A program made the translations under genes and the position numbers. Under the pieces are notes generated by a model, which was given only the letters and a program-made list of their open reading frames with translations, was not told the DNA's origin and searched no databases. Positions 21,501 to 32,602 of a stretch of DNA of 64,000 nucleotides are shown piece after piece. Source of the DNA: Guadua angustifolia (taxonomy: Eukaryota > Streptophyta > Magnoliopsida > Poales > Poaceae). How positions within the stretch are numbered: the stretch's first letter is position 1; every line of letters starts with the position of its first letter. The stretch spans positions 45,046,200-45,110,199 of the forward strand of contig CM070517.1 of NCBI GenBank assembly GCA_036346375.1, read 5' to 3'.

Positions 21501-24500
21501 TACTGCTTCCAAGACAATAAAATGATGAACCATTTCGCAAAGAGGTGTCGTTGGCGTTATTCCAAAACAACTGTTTTCAAAACAGCAAATTCTCTGTATG
21601 TATCATCATATCTATATTACTATAAAGAGAAAATCCCTTATTTGCCACTGAAAGTTGGCTGGATACCTAAAATGCAATCGCAAAATTGATCTTCCCTTCA
21701 TTACCATCAAATCTCATCTTTCATCCCGTTTTTGCCACTCCCGTCAGTGGACCATTACTTTGGCCGTTAACTTGTACGTGAAAAGACGATTCTGCCCATC
21801 TTCATTCTTGTTTAAATATATCAAATTTGCTTAGAATTTTATGAAAATTTTTGGAGATGATCTTAATGGAGTGCTAACATTTCCGTAAAAATTTCAGAGC
21901 ATGATCAGCTCTGTGATTTTCTGAAAAAATCTTTTAGTGATTCTGTCTTAATGAAAGAATCTAGATTTTGATTTTTCAGAAGCATGAAATAAATTCAAAA
22001 ATTTATGAAAATTTTTGGAGGGGTTCCTTGGATTATTTAGAACTTAAATAAAATATTTCTAGGCTTTTAAATGTATTTTCAAGCTTTGAATTCAAAACAT
22101 TTAAAAGCCTAAAAATATTTTATTTAAGTTCTAAATAATCCAAGGAACCCCTCCAAAAAGTCTCATAAATTTTTGAATTTATTTAATGCTTCTGAAAAAT
22201 CAAAATCTTGATTCTTTCATTAAGACATTATTTCTTCCAGAAAATCACAAAGTCGATCATGCTCTGAAATTTTTACAGAAATGTTAGCACTCCCTTAAGA
22301 TCATCTCCAAAAAATTTCATAAAATTCTAACCACATTTGGGGATGAAGATGGGTAGAAATATCTTTTCATGTACAAGTTAACGGCCAAAGTAACGATACA
22401 CTGACGAGAGTGACAAAAACGGGATGAAAGTTGAGATCTGATGGCAATGAAGGAAAGAGTATTTTCACAATAGCATTTTAAGGATCCGGCCAACTTTCAG
22501 TGGCAAATAAAGAATTTTCTCTTAGTACAAATGGATGAAGCATGTGCTTTCCAGTGTACAAAAGCAGCTAAAGGCATCGCATATTCTTGAACATGACTAG
22601 CCAATTAACTCCAAGTAGTTGTACAGTTATTCCAAAACTTTTAATAAATGGCACTGTAAGGACTCATGCATGCATTTATGAGCAACAATGAGGTAGTACT
22701 AGGGTGTGTTTGGTAGGGATTCAGCTTCTCCAGATTCGTGAATCTGGTGAAGCTGAAAATTCTAGCTTCTCCAGATTCGTGAAGCTAAAGCTATGATTAC
22801 ATTAAGAGTGTTTAGATAGATCATCTTATTTACATTTTAGACTAAAAATATAAATTTAATTCACTTTATTTTAGCCTACAAGTTTCAGATTTCAGGATAA
22901 GCTAGAATCTAGAGCTCTATCAAACAGACCCTTAGTACCCAACAAATGTTACAAGTGACACTAAGGAAAACAAACAACCATTTGCTAGAACGAAGAAAAA
23001 GAAATTTGCAGGTCAATCAATTGATCATTTGTTCTACAACAATTCTCTATGAAATAGAAGTACCTAGAGTTTAGATAGGGATAGATGAGAATCTAGAAAG
23101 AGAGTAGAGGTTTATACCTGTGAAGATGCTTTAATTCCGAGAAAGAATTCCACAAACTGAAAAGGAGAAAGTGCTCATTAACACACATATAAATCTGCAT
23201 ATAACTCCTTTTAATAGAAGCAAGTGTAAGTTAGGTCAATACTGGTCACAGTATACTACAATTGTACATTGGATGCCACTAATAAAGGATTCAAATACAA
23301 ACAATGTCAAAGTTTATAAAGAACAAGTACAGAATAATCTATTATCCGTGCCTTCAATCACATAAAACGCAACTCAAGTAATGCAACAATTACAACCACT
23401 TCAAAAATTGTAGAAACGGCATTCCCAAGGGCTTTTAAACTAAAATGTTCAATCCCACGCATAGTCATATTGGCAGTTACTGGCTGTCATTTCATAAAAT
23501 ATGGCCCAAAACATTCCTACATATTGAGGACTGTGGACTTTCCTGATTCTTTGACTTGTCAGCACAGAGAAGAAATATCTCCCATCAACAACTTTCCCCA
23601 TCCCTTCCAAATTCCCTTTGCTTCCTCCGCATCCCCACCTTCCTTCTGTCTTCACCACCCCACTGCCTCCCCTTCCTCCTCTCAACTCTCCCTACTGCCT
23701 TATTTCCCTGCTTACCACTATTCTGCCTCCCTAGGTTCATCGTGTTTCGGGGTCACTTTCACTGTGGTCTTTGTCCCCAAAAACACCCTGTCGCCACCAC
23801 CATACCCAGCGCCAAGGTGGTAGTCATGCAGATAAACCCTTGTGGAGGTGAGAGTCATGCAGATAAACCCTTGTGGTTATGTATTCATTCCGTACCATAT
23901 TCATATTATAAATGTTCTTGTCAACATCAATCTACCACTGTGTTTCTAAGCATTAGATGTTGGCAGAAAACCTCAAAACTAATTACTATTGGACAGAGTG
24001 GGGGCAAATATTGTTTCATTTTTGTGCTTGTGATACTATCAGCTTGAAGGGAAAAAAATGTGATAGATTTCGTGCAAGGATGTCTTGGGTTATGAAATTA
24101 TCACCACGTACATGCAAGGAAAAAATTATATGGTCAATTGAATGCAAGTCATTGCATGTATCCATTAAAACATAATGAGAGAAGCATGATTGGCTATAAC
24201 TGTAAACAAAAAGGCCATTTTTATAGTACTGTTGCTTCTTCACGACACAAATGCCTTTTTTCTGCCTTGAGTTACTGATATCATTGCTTCGCATTGTGCA
24301 AGCTAAATGCTAAACTAGATACAGATGATTGTAAATCATCGCAGTCATATAGTCTATCGCCGAGTTTTGTAAGGGGGGTAAGAATTTTCCGTGTGAACTA
24401 CATTCTCTTTTATGTCCCTCAGCAAAAAGCTGGGTGTAATAGGTGAGGAAATGATTTGAAAGTTGGAAATCTTCCGGTAATAGTCCTATTTGAGTTGAAC

Positions 24501-25151
24501 TTACATTTTACCATACTAATAGGTACTCGCAGCCGTAAATTCCGTGGAATATCATGCTGGCTATCAGGATGTAAACACTACTCACAACTAAACACCTAGT
24601 GTACATCCCTGTTTGTCTCCTAATACAGCAGCATTACTGCATTAGGACAATTACAGGAAGCGTGCGCGCGCGCACACACAGTTGATCACAAGCAAGCACC
24701 CTAACAATTGATCAATAAGGCGACAAGCACCACCTAGAACACTACCTCAGCTAGTAAACACGGCCTAAATTACCCACAAATTTCCTCCTCTTTTCTGAGA
24801 ACAAGGGTTCGGAAGCGGCACCCCGCCACCGCCGCCGACTACTGCCGACTAATCCCATACACAGGGGCGGGTAGATCGATCGATCGCGCAAGCCAAGCCC
24901 TTTCACCACCCACAAAACAGAACGCAGCGATCGGGAGGGATCGGAAGCCACGAAGCGGTCCAGGAGTAGAGGGGGAAGGAAGGAGGGGAACGGGCGAGGC
25001 GAACCTGCTGTGAGGAGTCGTCGGCTGTGCGGGGGCGGACGTGGACTACAAGGTGGGGAGGGAAGTCTCGCACCACGCGGCAGTCGTCTCCGTACACTGC
25101 CGCCACCGCCTCCACCTCCAGCCGCACCTCCTCCTCCGCCTCCGCAGCCAT
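18505..25151 (-). CDS. RWD-RING E3 ubiquitin ligase (RNF25-like), seven exons
   Basis: Predicted 367-residue protein. Exons on the minus strand: 25005-25151, 23118-23156, 21004-21141, 20348-20487, 20199-20278, 19265-19419, 18505-18909. All junctions are GT-AG and the phases agree, totalling 1104 nt. Exons 1-3 (residues 1-108) form an RWD domain: EEEVRLEVEAVAAVYGDDC, then FVEFFLGIKASSQ, then YPKEPPHVYALESKGLDENR. Exons 4-6 form a split RING: CPLC (124-127), the Cys/His cluster CYHCFHSDC (149-157), and CPVC (207-210). The Ser/Thr-rich tail (234-367) is polar and ends in basic RRRNR and RRRG stretches. RNF25-type proteins are RING E3s; their RWD domain resembles E2/GCN2 interaction modules. No frameshift was seen. 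Introns 1 and 2 carry MITEs and a large foldback. The substrate is unknown. Confidence 0.9.
21624..22523. mobile_element. Large foldback element in intron 2 of the RNF25-like gene
   Basis: About 900 bp whose two halves are diverged inverted copies centred near 22085. The left terminus is aaagagaaaat...ttatttgccactgaaag; the right is ctttcagtggcaaataa...attttctctt. Matching inner blocks include the 21765 and 22380 regions (ggccgttaacttgtac against gtacaagttaacggcc) and 22061-22110. It is preceded at 21611 by tctatattactataaagag, which resembles a Helitron 5' end. It has no coding capacity. Confidence 0.8.
22702..22931. mobile_element. MITE with GGGTGTGTTTGGTAG-type termini
   Basis: 230 bp opening GGGTGTGTTTGGTAG and closing CTATCAAACAGACCC, inverted with two mismatches. 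It is likely a hAT or PIF/Harbinger MITE. An inner direct or inverted motif ctccagattcgtgaa occurs twice near 22730-22785. Flanks share TAGTAC, but the target duplication is not clean. Confidence 0.7.
23540..23880. repeat. Pyrimidine-rich tract and 23-base direct repeat in intron 1
   Basis: 23580-23720 is strongly C/T-rich. At 23823-23845 and 23853-23875 the sequence gtcatgcagataaacccttg occurs twice, separated by 7 bases. Frames here are chance openings within the RNF25-like intron. Confidence 0.5.
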
Positions 25152-28100
25152 CGCTGCTGCCTTCAGTGCTGGCCAAGGAGGATTTTTCTTTTCCGTTTTT
25201 TTTTTTTTGACGGGACAGCGGACGAGGCGTTACCGTGATCGCGCGTGGATTGGGCCAGGTGCAAAATTGGGCCGGGCCGGCCAGTGAACTGACGTGGAGG
25301 AATCAGGCTGGGCCTTTGCAATTGCGCATGTATACTATATCTTATAGCGCTAGAATTTGCCGAGCGCTGGGCGATCCCCGTACGAGTTCTGTCAGTAGAA
25401 AAGTAGGTTGGCTCGGTGCGCTATCCGTGGAAGCTCATCCGGTAAAAAAAATACACCGCCTCGGTGAGTTCGCGTTAATTAGGGGCCCGCCGGTTGATAA
25501 TGCGTGGTGGTTTCGTGTTTTCTTCGTTATGCGCCCGCGCCGTGTCGGCGCCTCCGTTGTTTCGCGCCGGTTGGCAATGCGACGATTGATGACGCGTCAT
25601 CGTTTCTCTCTCTGCTCCTTGCGTGTTCTCATGCATTCATTTATTGCGCCTATTGCGCTCCGTGCCGGACTTTCATCCACCGTTCATCCGCCTCGTGCGC
25701 TCCGTTTGTGGTTCCTATCCCGAGGCTGTGACCACTCGGCTTCCTCCGCATTTCACTTCTGTGTGCATATCGCCTCTGCACTGGTGGAGAGAGAGCTCTC
25801 CTCGCCTGTTTCTCCGCGGACGTTCTTTTGCTTTGTTGTTGTTTCATGCCATGATCGCTCCCCGATTCCATGGTATTAGTTTGAGCTGTTGGCTTGGATG
25901 ATTCGGTTGTTCCTAGCGTATGGATTGTGTCCAGTTTTTTGCCGATTGTTAGTGCTTATAAGCGAGAATGGGAAAGGAGGATAATCTCTATTGATTGCTT
26001 TGTTACATGTATTACTTTCACTATTGGCTTGGATCATCCGAATGCGAGAATGGGGAAGGAGGATAATCTCTGGCGATTGCTTTGTTACATGTATTACTTT
26101 TGCGGTCTTTGGTTTTGTTGCCCATCTATGGTACACTCTTTTCTGCTGTGCTTTGTTCCCCTGCGTCGTCAGATCGCCGATGAAGTGCTCGCTCTCCGTT
26201 CCGTTCATGTGTGCTTCCACTCACCTCCAGATCCACCGCCAGTCGATCACCATCTCGCCTGCGCTCCTCTAGATCCGCCGCAGGCCGGTCCTATGCCAAT
26301 GAACCGCTTCAGACCAAAGTAAGGAGCACATCTGGAGTTCTATATTTTCTGAACAAAAAATTTATTCCATTTTATTTGGGTTATGACAGTTGCTTAGTAT
26401 TCACCTATCCTGTAGTTATAGTGCTTAAGATGTAGTTTTGAATCTCCGTTACTCTCTTCATTATTATCGGTTCCATATGTCCATAGTTTTTTCTTCTCTC
26501 AATCGTAAGCAGAAAAGTATGTTCATGTCATCATGTGTTTGCTTTTTCTCTAGGCTCTATATCTGCCATGCTTATTCAGGTGCCTACCATTAATCAAGAC
26601 AATGCAATACCTGGCACTAAGCCAACAAAAACTCTGCGACATTAGGTGCGATGAAGTCTCGCATCCAAGCCACAAAAACAAACGGCAATAATCGTAATCT
26701 ACTCTACTCTTAGTACCTCATTAAACTGTTATGGAATGTATGTGTGTTGGCCTTTCAGAGCTAGGTCGAAGCAGTTAAGTCATTCGGATTTACCATTTTT
26801 TATCGAGTTTTATAGGTGTACTTTGGGCAAAATTTAGTCGCAAGGAATCTCTGTTAGCAAAGGGTGAACGAAAGATCGTCAAGGTCAGTGATCCAGATCC
26901 AGTGTATGTTCTGCAGGTATTCCCTTCTTCTGATGAAGCTCCAACCTGAGTAAGGGCTAAGTAGAAACTGTTTTTCCTTTTGGTTTTCTGGTGTATGAAA
27001 GAGACTACCAACTAGCCAGGTGATACATGTTCTGTACGAAATTCAACTTCCATGTTGACACCTGTGCCAAGACTCCACTGAAGATCCTGGTATTACGAAT
27101 TTTCCAAAATCCAAATATATGTCGACAAGCTACCATAGCGATTTTCGATGAGAAATTTCACTTAGAGATCGTTCGGCACTAATAGGTTGCCTTAGGTGTG
27201 GTGTTGTGGTTCTAGCTAGAGTACATCATGTGCGTAAGAGTAACATTTTAGAATCTATCACGACTTTCGACTCATGTTTTTGTAGATTGCACCAAAGATG
27301 ATTTTGGGAGCATACTGTGTTCATCAGAGACATGGAAAAAATGGCCTTCTAGGAATATGTCCATCAATGCAAGTTTTTCTTTCAAAAGAAACTAGCCCAT
27401 GTGCCTGCCGAAAATTGATGGTACTAAGCACGTATCTCATGCAAAAGAACAACTGCTCTTGCTAAATATTAATTTGTATTGTTGATTGTATATTAGATTT
27501 TCAACTCTTCAAGTATGGATAATATATTGACGCATCTGCTTTTTTCTGTTTGGTCTTTCTAAATCATTATTCACAGGCTGTATCTCTTCTGGTAGGTTCT
27601 AAAATCTTGGTTTGTTTAGTATCTAATTGCATGTAGAGCAGATAAACTGAGTTAATGGAAGGGTTATAATTTGTCTTTGCTTGTTCATAACATTTCTCAC
27701 TGTGCTTGGCCATTTCCTTTTGAAATTTGTGATATATCTTTTTGTGACAAGTCTTGGCTAAAAGTTCTCTACTTTCAAGGCACATGAACCTGAATATGAT
27801 ATTGATGCAGTCTGTGTTGATCCTTGTGTTGCATCACTACAGGTGAGTATCACTTTCTGCTTTTCTTTTATCCACTAGCTTTGAGCATTGCATATAAGCT
27901 CACGATGTGTACATACTTCTCTCTAAGACACTCTCATCTCTACCAGAAAAATTATTACGCCCTTTCTGGTTTCCTTTTATCCACTAGCTTTGAGCCTTTC
28001 AAATTAGCTCACGATGTGGACACGTATTATTTGCAAAGCCATTTTTTGTCGTCCTCTGACAAATGCTTCAAGAGAAGCGAAAGTATCGGACATGCATTCA

Positions 28101-28655
28101 TTGGAAATGCTAAGGTTATGTTCATGTGCTTTAAATTCAACGGGATATTAGTTGATTTTTCATATGTCCAACTCTCATTTATCAATGCTGCAAAATCAAG
28201 TATTTAGGATTTTGATGATTATGTGACTTCGGTTACGTGGTATCTTAATTATTGTTTCTTTACTATCTTATATCATTATGTGTTACGTTTGCCTTCCACG
28301 AATTAATTTTCTTATTCAATTTTGAGTTTTCTCAGAGTAGCATATTTCACATCTCTAAGGTAACTATCTAGAACTACCAGTGATGTCCTAGAGCTAATAT
28401 CCAGGCTTTGTATTTAACTTCTTATAGTATCCTATAACATTATGGTTTTAGGTTTATTGTCACCATTTGTGTTGTAAAGTGGTATATTAATGTTCTTATA
28501 TTTCCGCGTTGAAGAATGCAACCCATTCTGTTTATGGGGTGTCCACATTGCGCTCTTGTTTTGTTGTAGTTAGATATCTATTTACTTACTGTTGTTCTCT
28601 TGTTTTGTGATGTGTTTTCATATTGCAAGGTACTTTCTCACACATCTCTATGAGA
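25152..28655. other. Intergenic and upstream region of RNF25-like gene, TE-derived
   Basis: 25152-25900 is GC-rich upstream DNA of the minus-strand gene, with open plus-strand frames lacking recognisable domains. 25961-26019 is repeated at 26044-26102 (83-base period, agaatggg(a/g)aaggaggataa). Around 26860-26915 a short coding-like stretch (KGERKIVKVSDPDPVYVLQ followed by GT) could be an exon remnant. I recognise no family. Confidence 0.4.
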
Positions 28656-28706
28656 AAAATTAGTGCCCGTGACCGGCGCAACGTAGTGCGCTATCCTACC
28701 TAGTTT
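28656..28706 (+). mobile_element. Helitron-like 3' terminus (degenerate)
   Basis: The sequence agtgcccgtgaccggcgcaa...CTAGT resembles grass Helitron 3' ends, a short GC hairpin about 10 bases before CTAG(T). The stem is imperfect. The matching 5' end was not identified. Confidence 0.5.
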
Positions 28707-28957
28707 GTATGAAAGAAAATTTGCATCCGGCCTTGTAAAGGATATGTCCTGTAGCTTGAATGAGTCTGGTGCGACCTCAGCTCCATTCGATCACAAATCT
28801 ACATATATCTATGTTGTTGTGTACATTGCTGCCAGCCCGTCATGTGGCTTTTTACTGTAGAAACTATAGTATATAGCTACAGTTTACTTCCGTGCATAGC
28901 TAGACTATTTTATTTGTTTTTAGCTTTTTTTCCCTTCGAAAGAATTTTCCTCTCTCT

Positions 28958-29006
28958 GCTAAAATTGAAGGGCCATCCGCGGCAACGCGTGGGTATTAAT
29001 CTAGTA
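28958..29006 (+). mobile_element. Helitron-like 3' terminus
   Basis: ggccatccgcggcaacgcgt, then gggtattaatCTAGT, is a short GC-rich stem-loop followed by CTAGT, the typical end of grass Helitrons. The element may extend leftwards over the 25.9-28.9 kb region. No TC start is assigned. Confidence 0.6.
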
Positions 29007-29040
29007 GTTTTCGTTTTGGTCATCGATACAGTATTTAAAA

Positions 29041-29540
29041 CATAGATTTGATTAGTAATTTTATTATTATAAAACTCGATAAAATCATAATATTATGAAA
29101 ATATTTTTCAAGACAAATCTGCACATAATTTTTATGAATCCAATTTAAATATTTAAAAGATATTAACACTTAAAGTTTTAAAAGTTTGACTATACTTATA
29201 TTCAATACAACAACTATTTTATAACTAGAGTGAGTAGCTACTTCCGTGGCCGTCGCATCAATTTTATGGAATCATCAACAGTCCATCTAAAAATAATCAC
29301 AGATTTACGGAGCCTGTCATTGCGATCCTCCACTCCGCTCTATAGGGGTGTAAATGGATTAGATATATGCCGACTGACTGGATTTATTTGATCCAAATTC
29401 GGCTAGTCATATCGGATAGTTATTGGATTTGGCATTAGGTTCAGGAGATCACTATACGTTGGATCGGGATAATCCGATTATATTTTCGAATAACTGAGTT
29501 GGATAATTTTTAGATATCCGAAATTTTTCAGCTCATATTC
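29041..29540. repeat. Decayed MITE and repeat remnants
   Basis: 29041-29236 resembles the right part of the MITE at 36906-37161 (shared ataatattatgaaa(a/g)ta, then tccaatttaaatat). 29343-29530 is an AT-rich repeat with many gga(t)ata motifs starting taggggtgtaaatgg. No gene is present. Confidence 0.5.
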
Positions 29541-30733
29541 TAGCATCTTTAATTGGGCCCAGCCAAATAGCCCAAACTAGACTCTCCCTCTGTGGCTCCA
29601 CCCTCCTACCTCCGTCCCATCTGCCATCCTGTCGGTCAATGCCCGCTGCCACAAGAGCTTGATGTGTAAGAATATACTTGCCACTTGCCTATGTAAATAT
29701 CTGGTATTTTTTTGCAAAACATAAAGGGATATTTGATACTTTTGGAACTTTGTTGTACAACCTGATAAAATGACTTGTTAAATTGCGATAATCCTGTTGC
29801 ATGTTGAATCCGTATGGTTGGTTACTCATTACTATATGTATTATATATGGTATCTGTTTTCGTACAATGTCTGATAAAAAATATTCGATACCATCGATTC
29901 CACTCTACATTTGCTTCGAATTTATGACCAATATTATTCGTATTATATTCGTATTTGTATCCGATTCCGAGTCTAACAAAAAATATGATTTAAAATACGA
30001 AAAGTGTGATATATGATCGAATCTGAGCTAATTGCACTCTTGCTGCTCTAGGTCATTACAGTGGTTATCACTTTGTTGCTCTTTTATTTTTCGGCACTGG
30101 ATTATTTATGGACGCGTGCCATGCCATGGGGTTTGTTTTTGGACCAGGCTGACTTGTATTCATCAGGCCATGGTCAGCTTGTACCGATGGAGCAGAGAGA
30201 GAGCGTGTGTGTGTGCGCCAGTCGCATCACAAGCCCCCCAGTTCATGAATGGAGCTTAGTTTAAGTATGGAGCATGTATGTATAGATAGAAACACGTACA
30301 GATCAGGGTGATGAAGGATCCTCAAAACAAGTTCTCGAACCAATCTTAAGGAGAAAGCTGGAGCTCCTGAGTCCTGACCATATTCATTCGTTTAGCGAGC
30401 CACAGACGTCAAGCTCCAAAGGAAAACAAAGCTGAACAAACCAATCCAAGAAGAAGGCCTTTCCCAGCGTTACCGAGTGGGACAAGCTCATCATCATCAA
30501 CGATAACGATTTTAAAGACGACCTCTCCCTCCGTTGTCCGTGAAATATATGTCCCGGAGGTAATCGTAAGGAAAATTGTATCACTTCTATGTTTACGAAC
30601 TTTTAAATAAATATGTTATTTTATCTCTTTAATGAACTATCATTAATATTGATTAACAAATATGTGACCATTCGTGAAATTCTTTATTCATGTTACCATG
30701 TTATTCTAAATATCTTTGATCTTATATTATTAT
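29541..30733. other. Intergenic DNA without recognisable gene
   Basis: Short frames only. 30030-30260 has two overlapping frames of 67 and 75 codons without domains, and a gt-repeat near 30208. Nothing is supported as a gene. Confidence 0.4.
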
Positions 30734-31002
30734 GGGAACATATCTAGTGCTAAAGGTGATTTCAGTGCTAACATGCTAAAATCTAATCTAGACCTTTGGA
30801 TTAAGTTTTGAAGGTTGAGATTTAACTAACCAGCTATGTGTAAAAGCATTTATGACAATTGATTTGTTTGAGGTGGCAAGCGGTAAATGCTTTCACACAT
30901 AGCTGGTTAGTTAAATCTCAACCTTCAAAACTTGATCCAAGAGTCCAGATTAGATTTTAGCATGTTAGCACTGACATCACCTTTAGCACTAGATATGTTC
31001 CC
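30734..31002. mobile_element. Mutator-like foldback MITE, 9-bp TSD
   Basis: Terminal inverted repeats of about 119 bp (30734-30852 and 30884-31002), roughly 94% identical, surround a 31-base loop. Perfect 9-base duplications TATTATTAT lie at 30725-30733 and 31003-31011. A 9-bp duplication with long TIRs points to the Mutator superfamily. A transcript would fold into a long hairpin. Confidence 0.92.
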
Positions 31003-31011
31003 TATTATTAT

Positions 31012-32602
31012 GTGGGATACTTATGATTTATAGATCAATATATATATTTGATCACGATATGAGAAATCAAATTAATAATATGGATATATATTAGAGAACA
31101 TAATATTAGATTGACTCATCTTGAGATACTGTGGGAATTGTTATATTCTTAAAGGTTATCGGTTAGTCTTATACATAGTATATACGAAATCCTTAGACCT
31201 AAGATGGTCATGATTACATACATGTGCGATAGTTCCCTTAGAGGGTACCAAAGGCTATTCCGTAACTCAATAATCATAAAGATAGCTTTTGAATTTATTA
31301 TCAAATATGTAGAGGAATATGAGCTATCAAGATGGAATTTACCTCCTCCTCTTTAATGGGAGAGATATCTCTAGGCCCTCGATGTGGTTGAATTAAGGAA
31401 GTGCATGACCATACCGGACATGGTTGAAGAGTCAAACATAAGTTTATAATCCACTACAAGGTTGAGTGAAGGATTGAGTTATCATGGTATGGCACACATC
31501 TCGTCTTGTGTTCAATTTAGTATCGTGAGGCAAAAAGATGAGCACTATATAGGCTAATCTGATAAGATCTTTGTGTGTATTCGGGTGTTGTTATATCTTG
31601 CTAGGACCTTATCATCGGAATGGAGATTTTGGTTCACAGCCGTGCACATGAATCTAGACAGTCGCACACTTAATGAGTTGGAACGAAACTACTCAAATAC
31701 GATCTGTTTGTATAGGCTTCGCACTTCAACGGGCCTCTAGCATGAGGCTCCATTAAGGGGCTCTTTATAAGGGAATGCGTGTGGCTTTCAGGAGAAGGTT
31801 GCACCACCCACCAAAACCCAAACTGCCACCTCTCCTGAATGCCCTACTGTACATCCTGATGCTAGCACACTAGCAGACGATGTTCCATCTCTGAACGTGT
31901 TGATACCATAAAGGCGCTGCTATAGTCGTTGCTGCATTGATCGAGGACAATCCACGACATACGTGAAGAGCGTGAGGACTGAGGAGCCACGGGAGGAGAT
32001 GATCCGCGGCCAAGTACATTGGATGGTCAACTACTTCCATTACATCGACGCGTGCAACGTTGGATCAGACTGTTCCAACTCTTCTTCAGTTTCAATACAG
32101 TCTAGTGGTAATAATCTACAATCTTTTACTCGCATGACTTACTGTTATGTTATACGCAATAGAAAATTTTTACTTTATGTTCAGTGTAGCCTACTCGTAC
32201 CCTAACACCCGTCACTTCTAGGGCTGCTGCCAAGCCTCCAAGCGCCAAGTTTCCGTCTCCAGTGAAACCATTGTAGAGACATGACGTTATCACAAACTAC
32301 TGAAATTATCACTAGTGTCAAATATAGATGGCTTGCTATTGCAGTCATTGAACACTTCTAATCACTCAACTCGACATGCTGAGATCTACAGTAAAGGTCA
32401 ACCAGATGGAAGGTACAAATAGTACGAAGTTGCCTTCAGCGCCCCCCTACTCCCCTCAGGTACTTGCCCAAAAGGAAGTCACTGCGCTTACAGTTACAGC
32501 CTTAAAGGTAGTTCTTAGGTCACTGGATACCTCAAGAAATGTGCTACCTACTGACTAACGATGAGAACAGATGCGGTCCTCAAGTTCTGATGGCGGAGGA
32601 TT
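31012..32602. other. Possible LTR-retroelement remnant and 3' flank of lectin kinase
   Basis: 31100-31760 lacks long frames and has the look of a retroelement LTR or leader, but no paired LTR or target duplication was found. 31960-32205 has an 80-codon frame without domains. Calling this a retroelement is inference only. Confidence 0.3.

Noticed and set aside
24751..25176. 141-codon minus frame starting MASTEGSSDGCGGGG as the gene start
   Set aside because: It is Gly/Pro/Arg low complexity in the wrong frame; the RWD sequence lies in the frame starting at 25151.
25235..25879. 214-codon plus-strand frame as a gene
   Set aside because: No recognisable domain, overlapping open frames on both strands, and a position in GC-rich upstream DNA.
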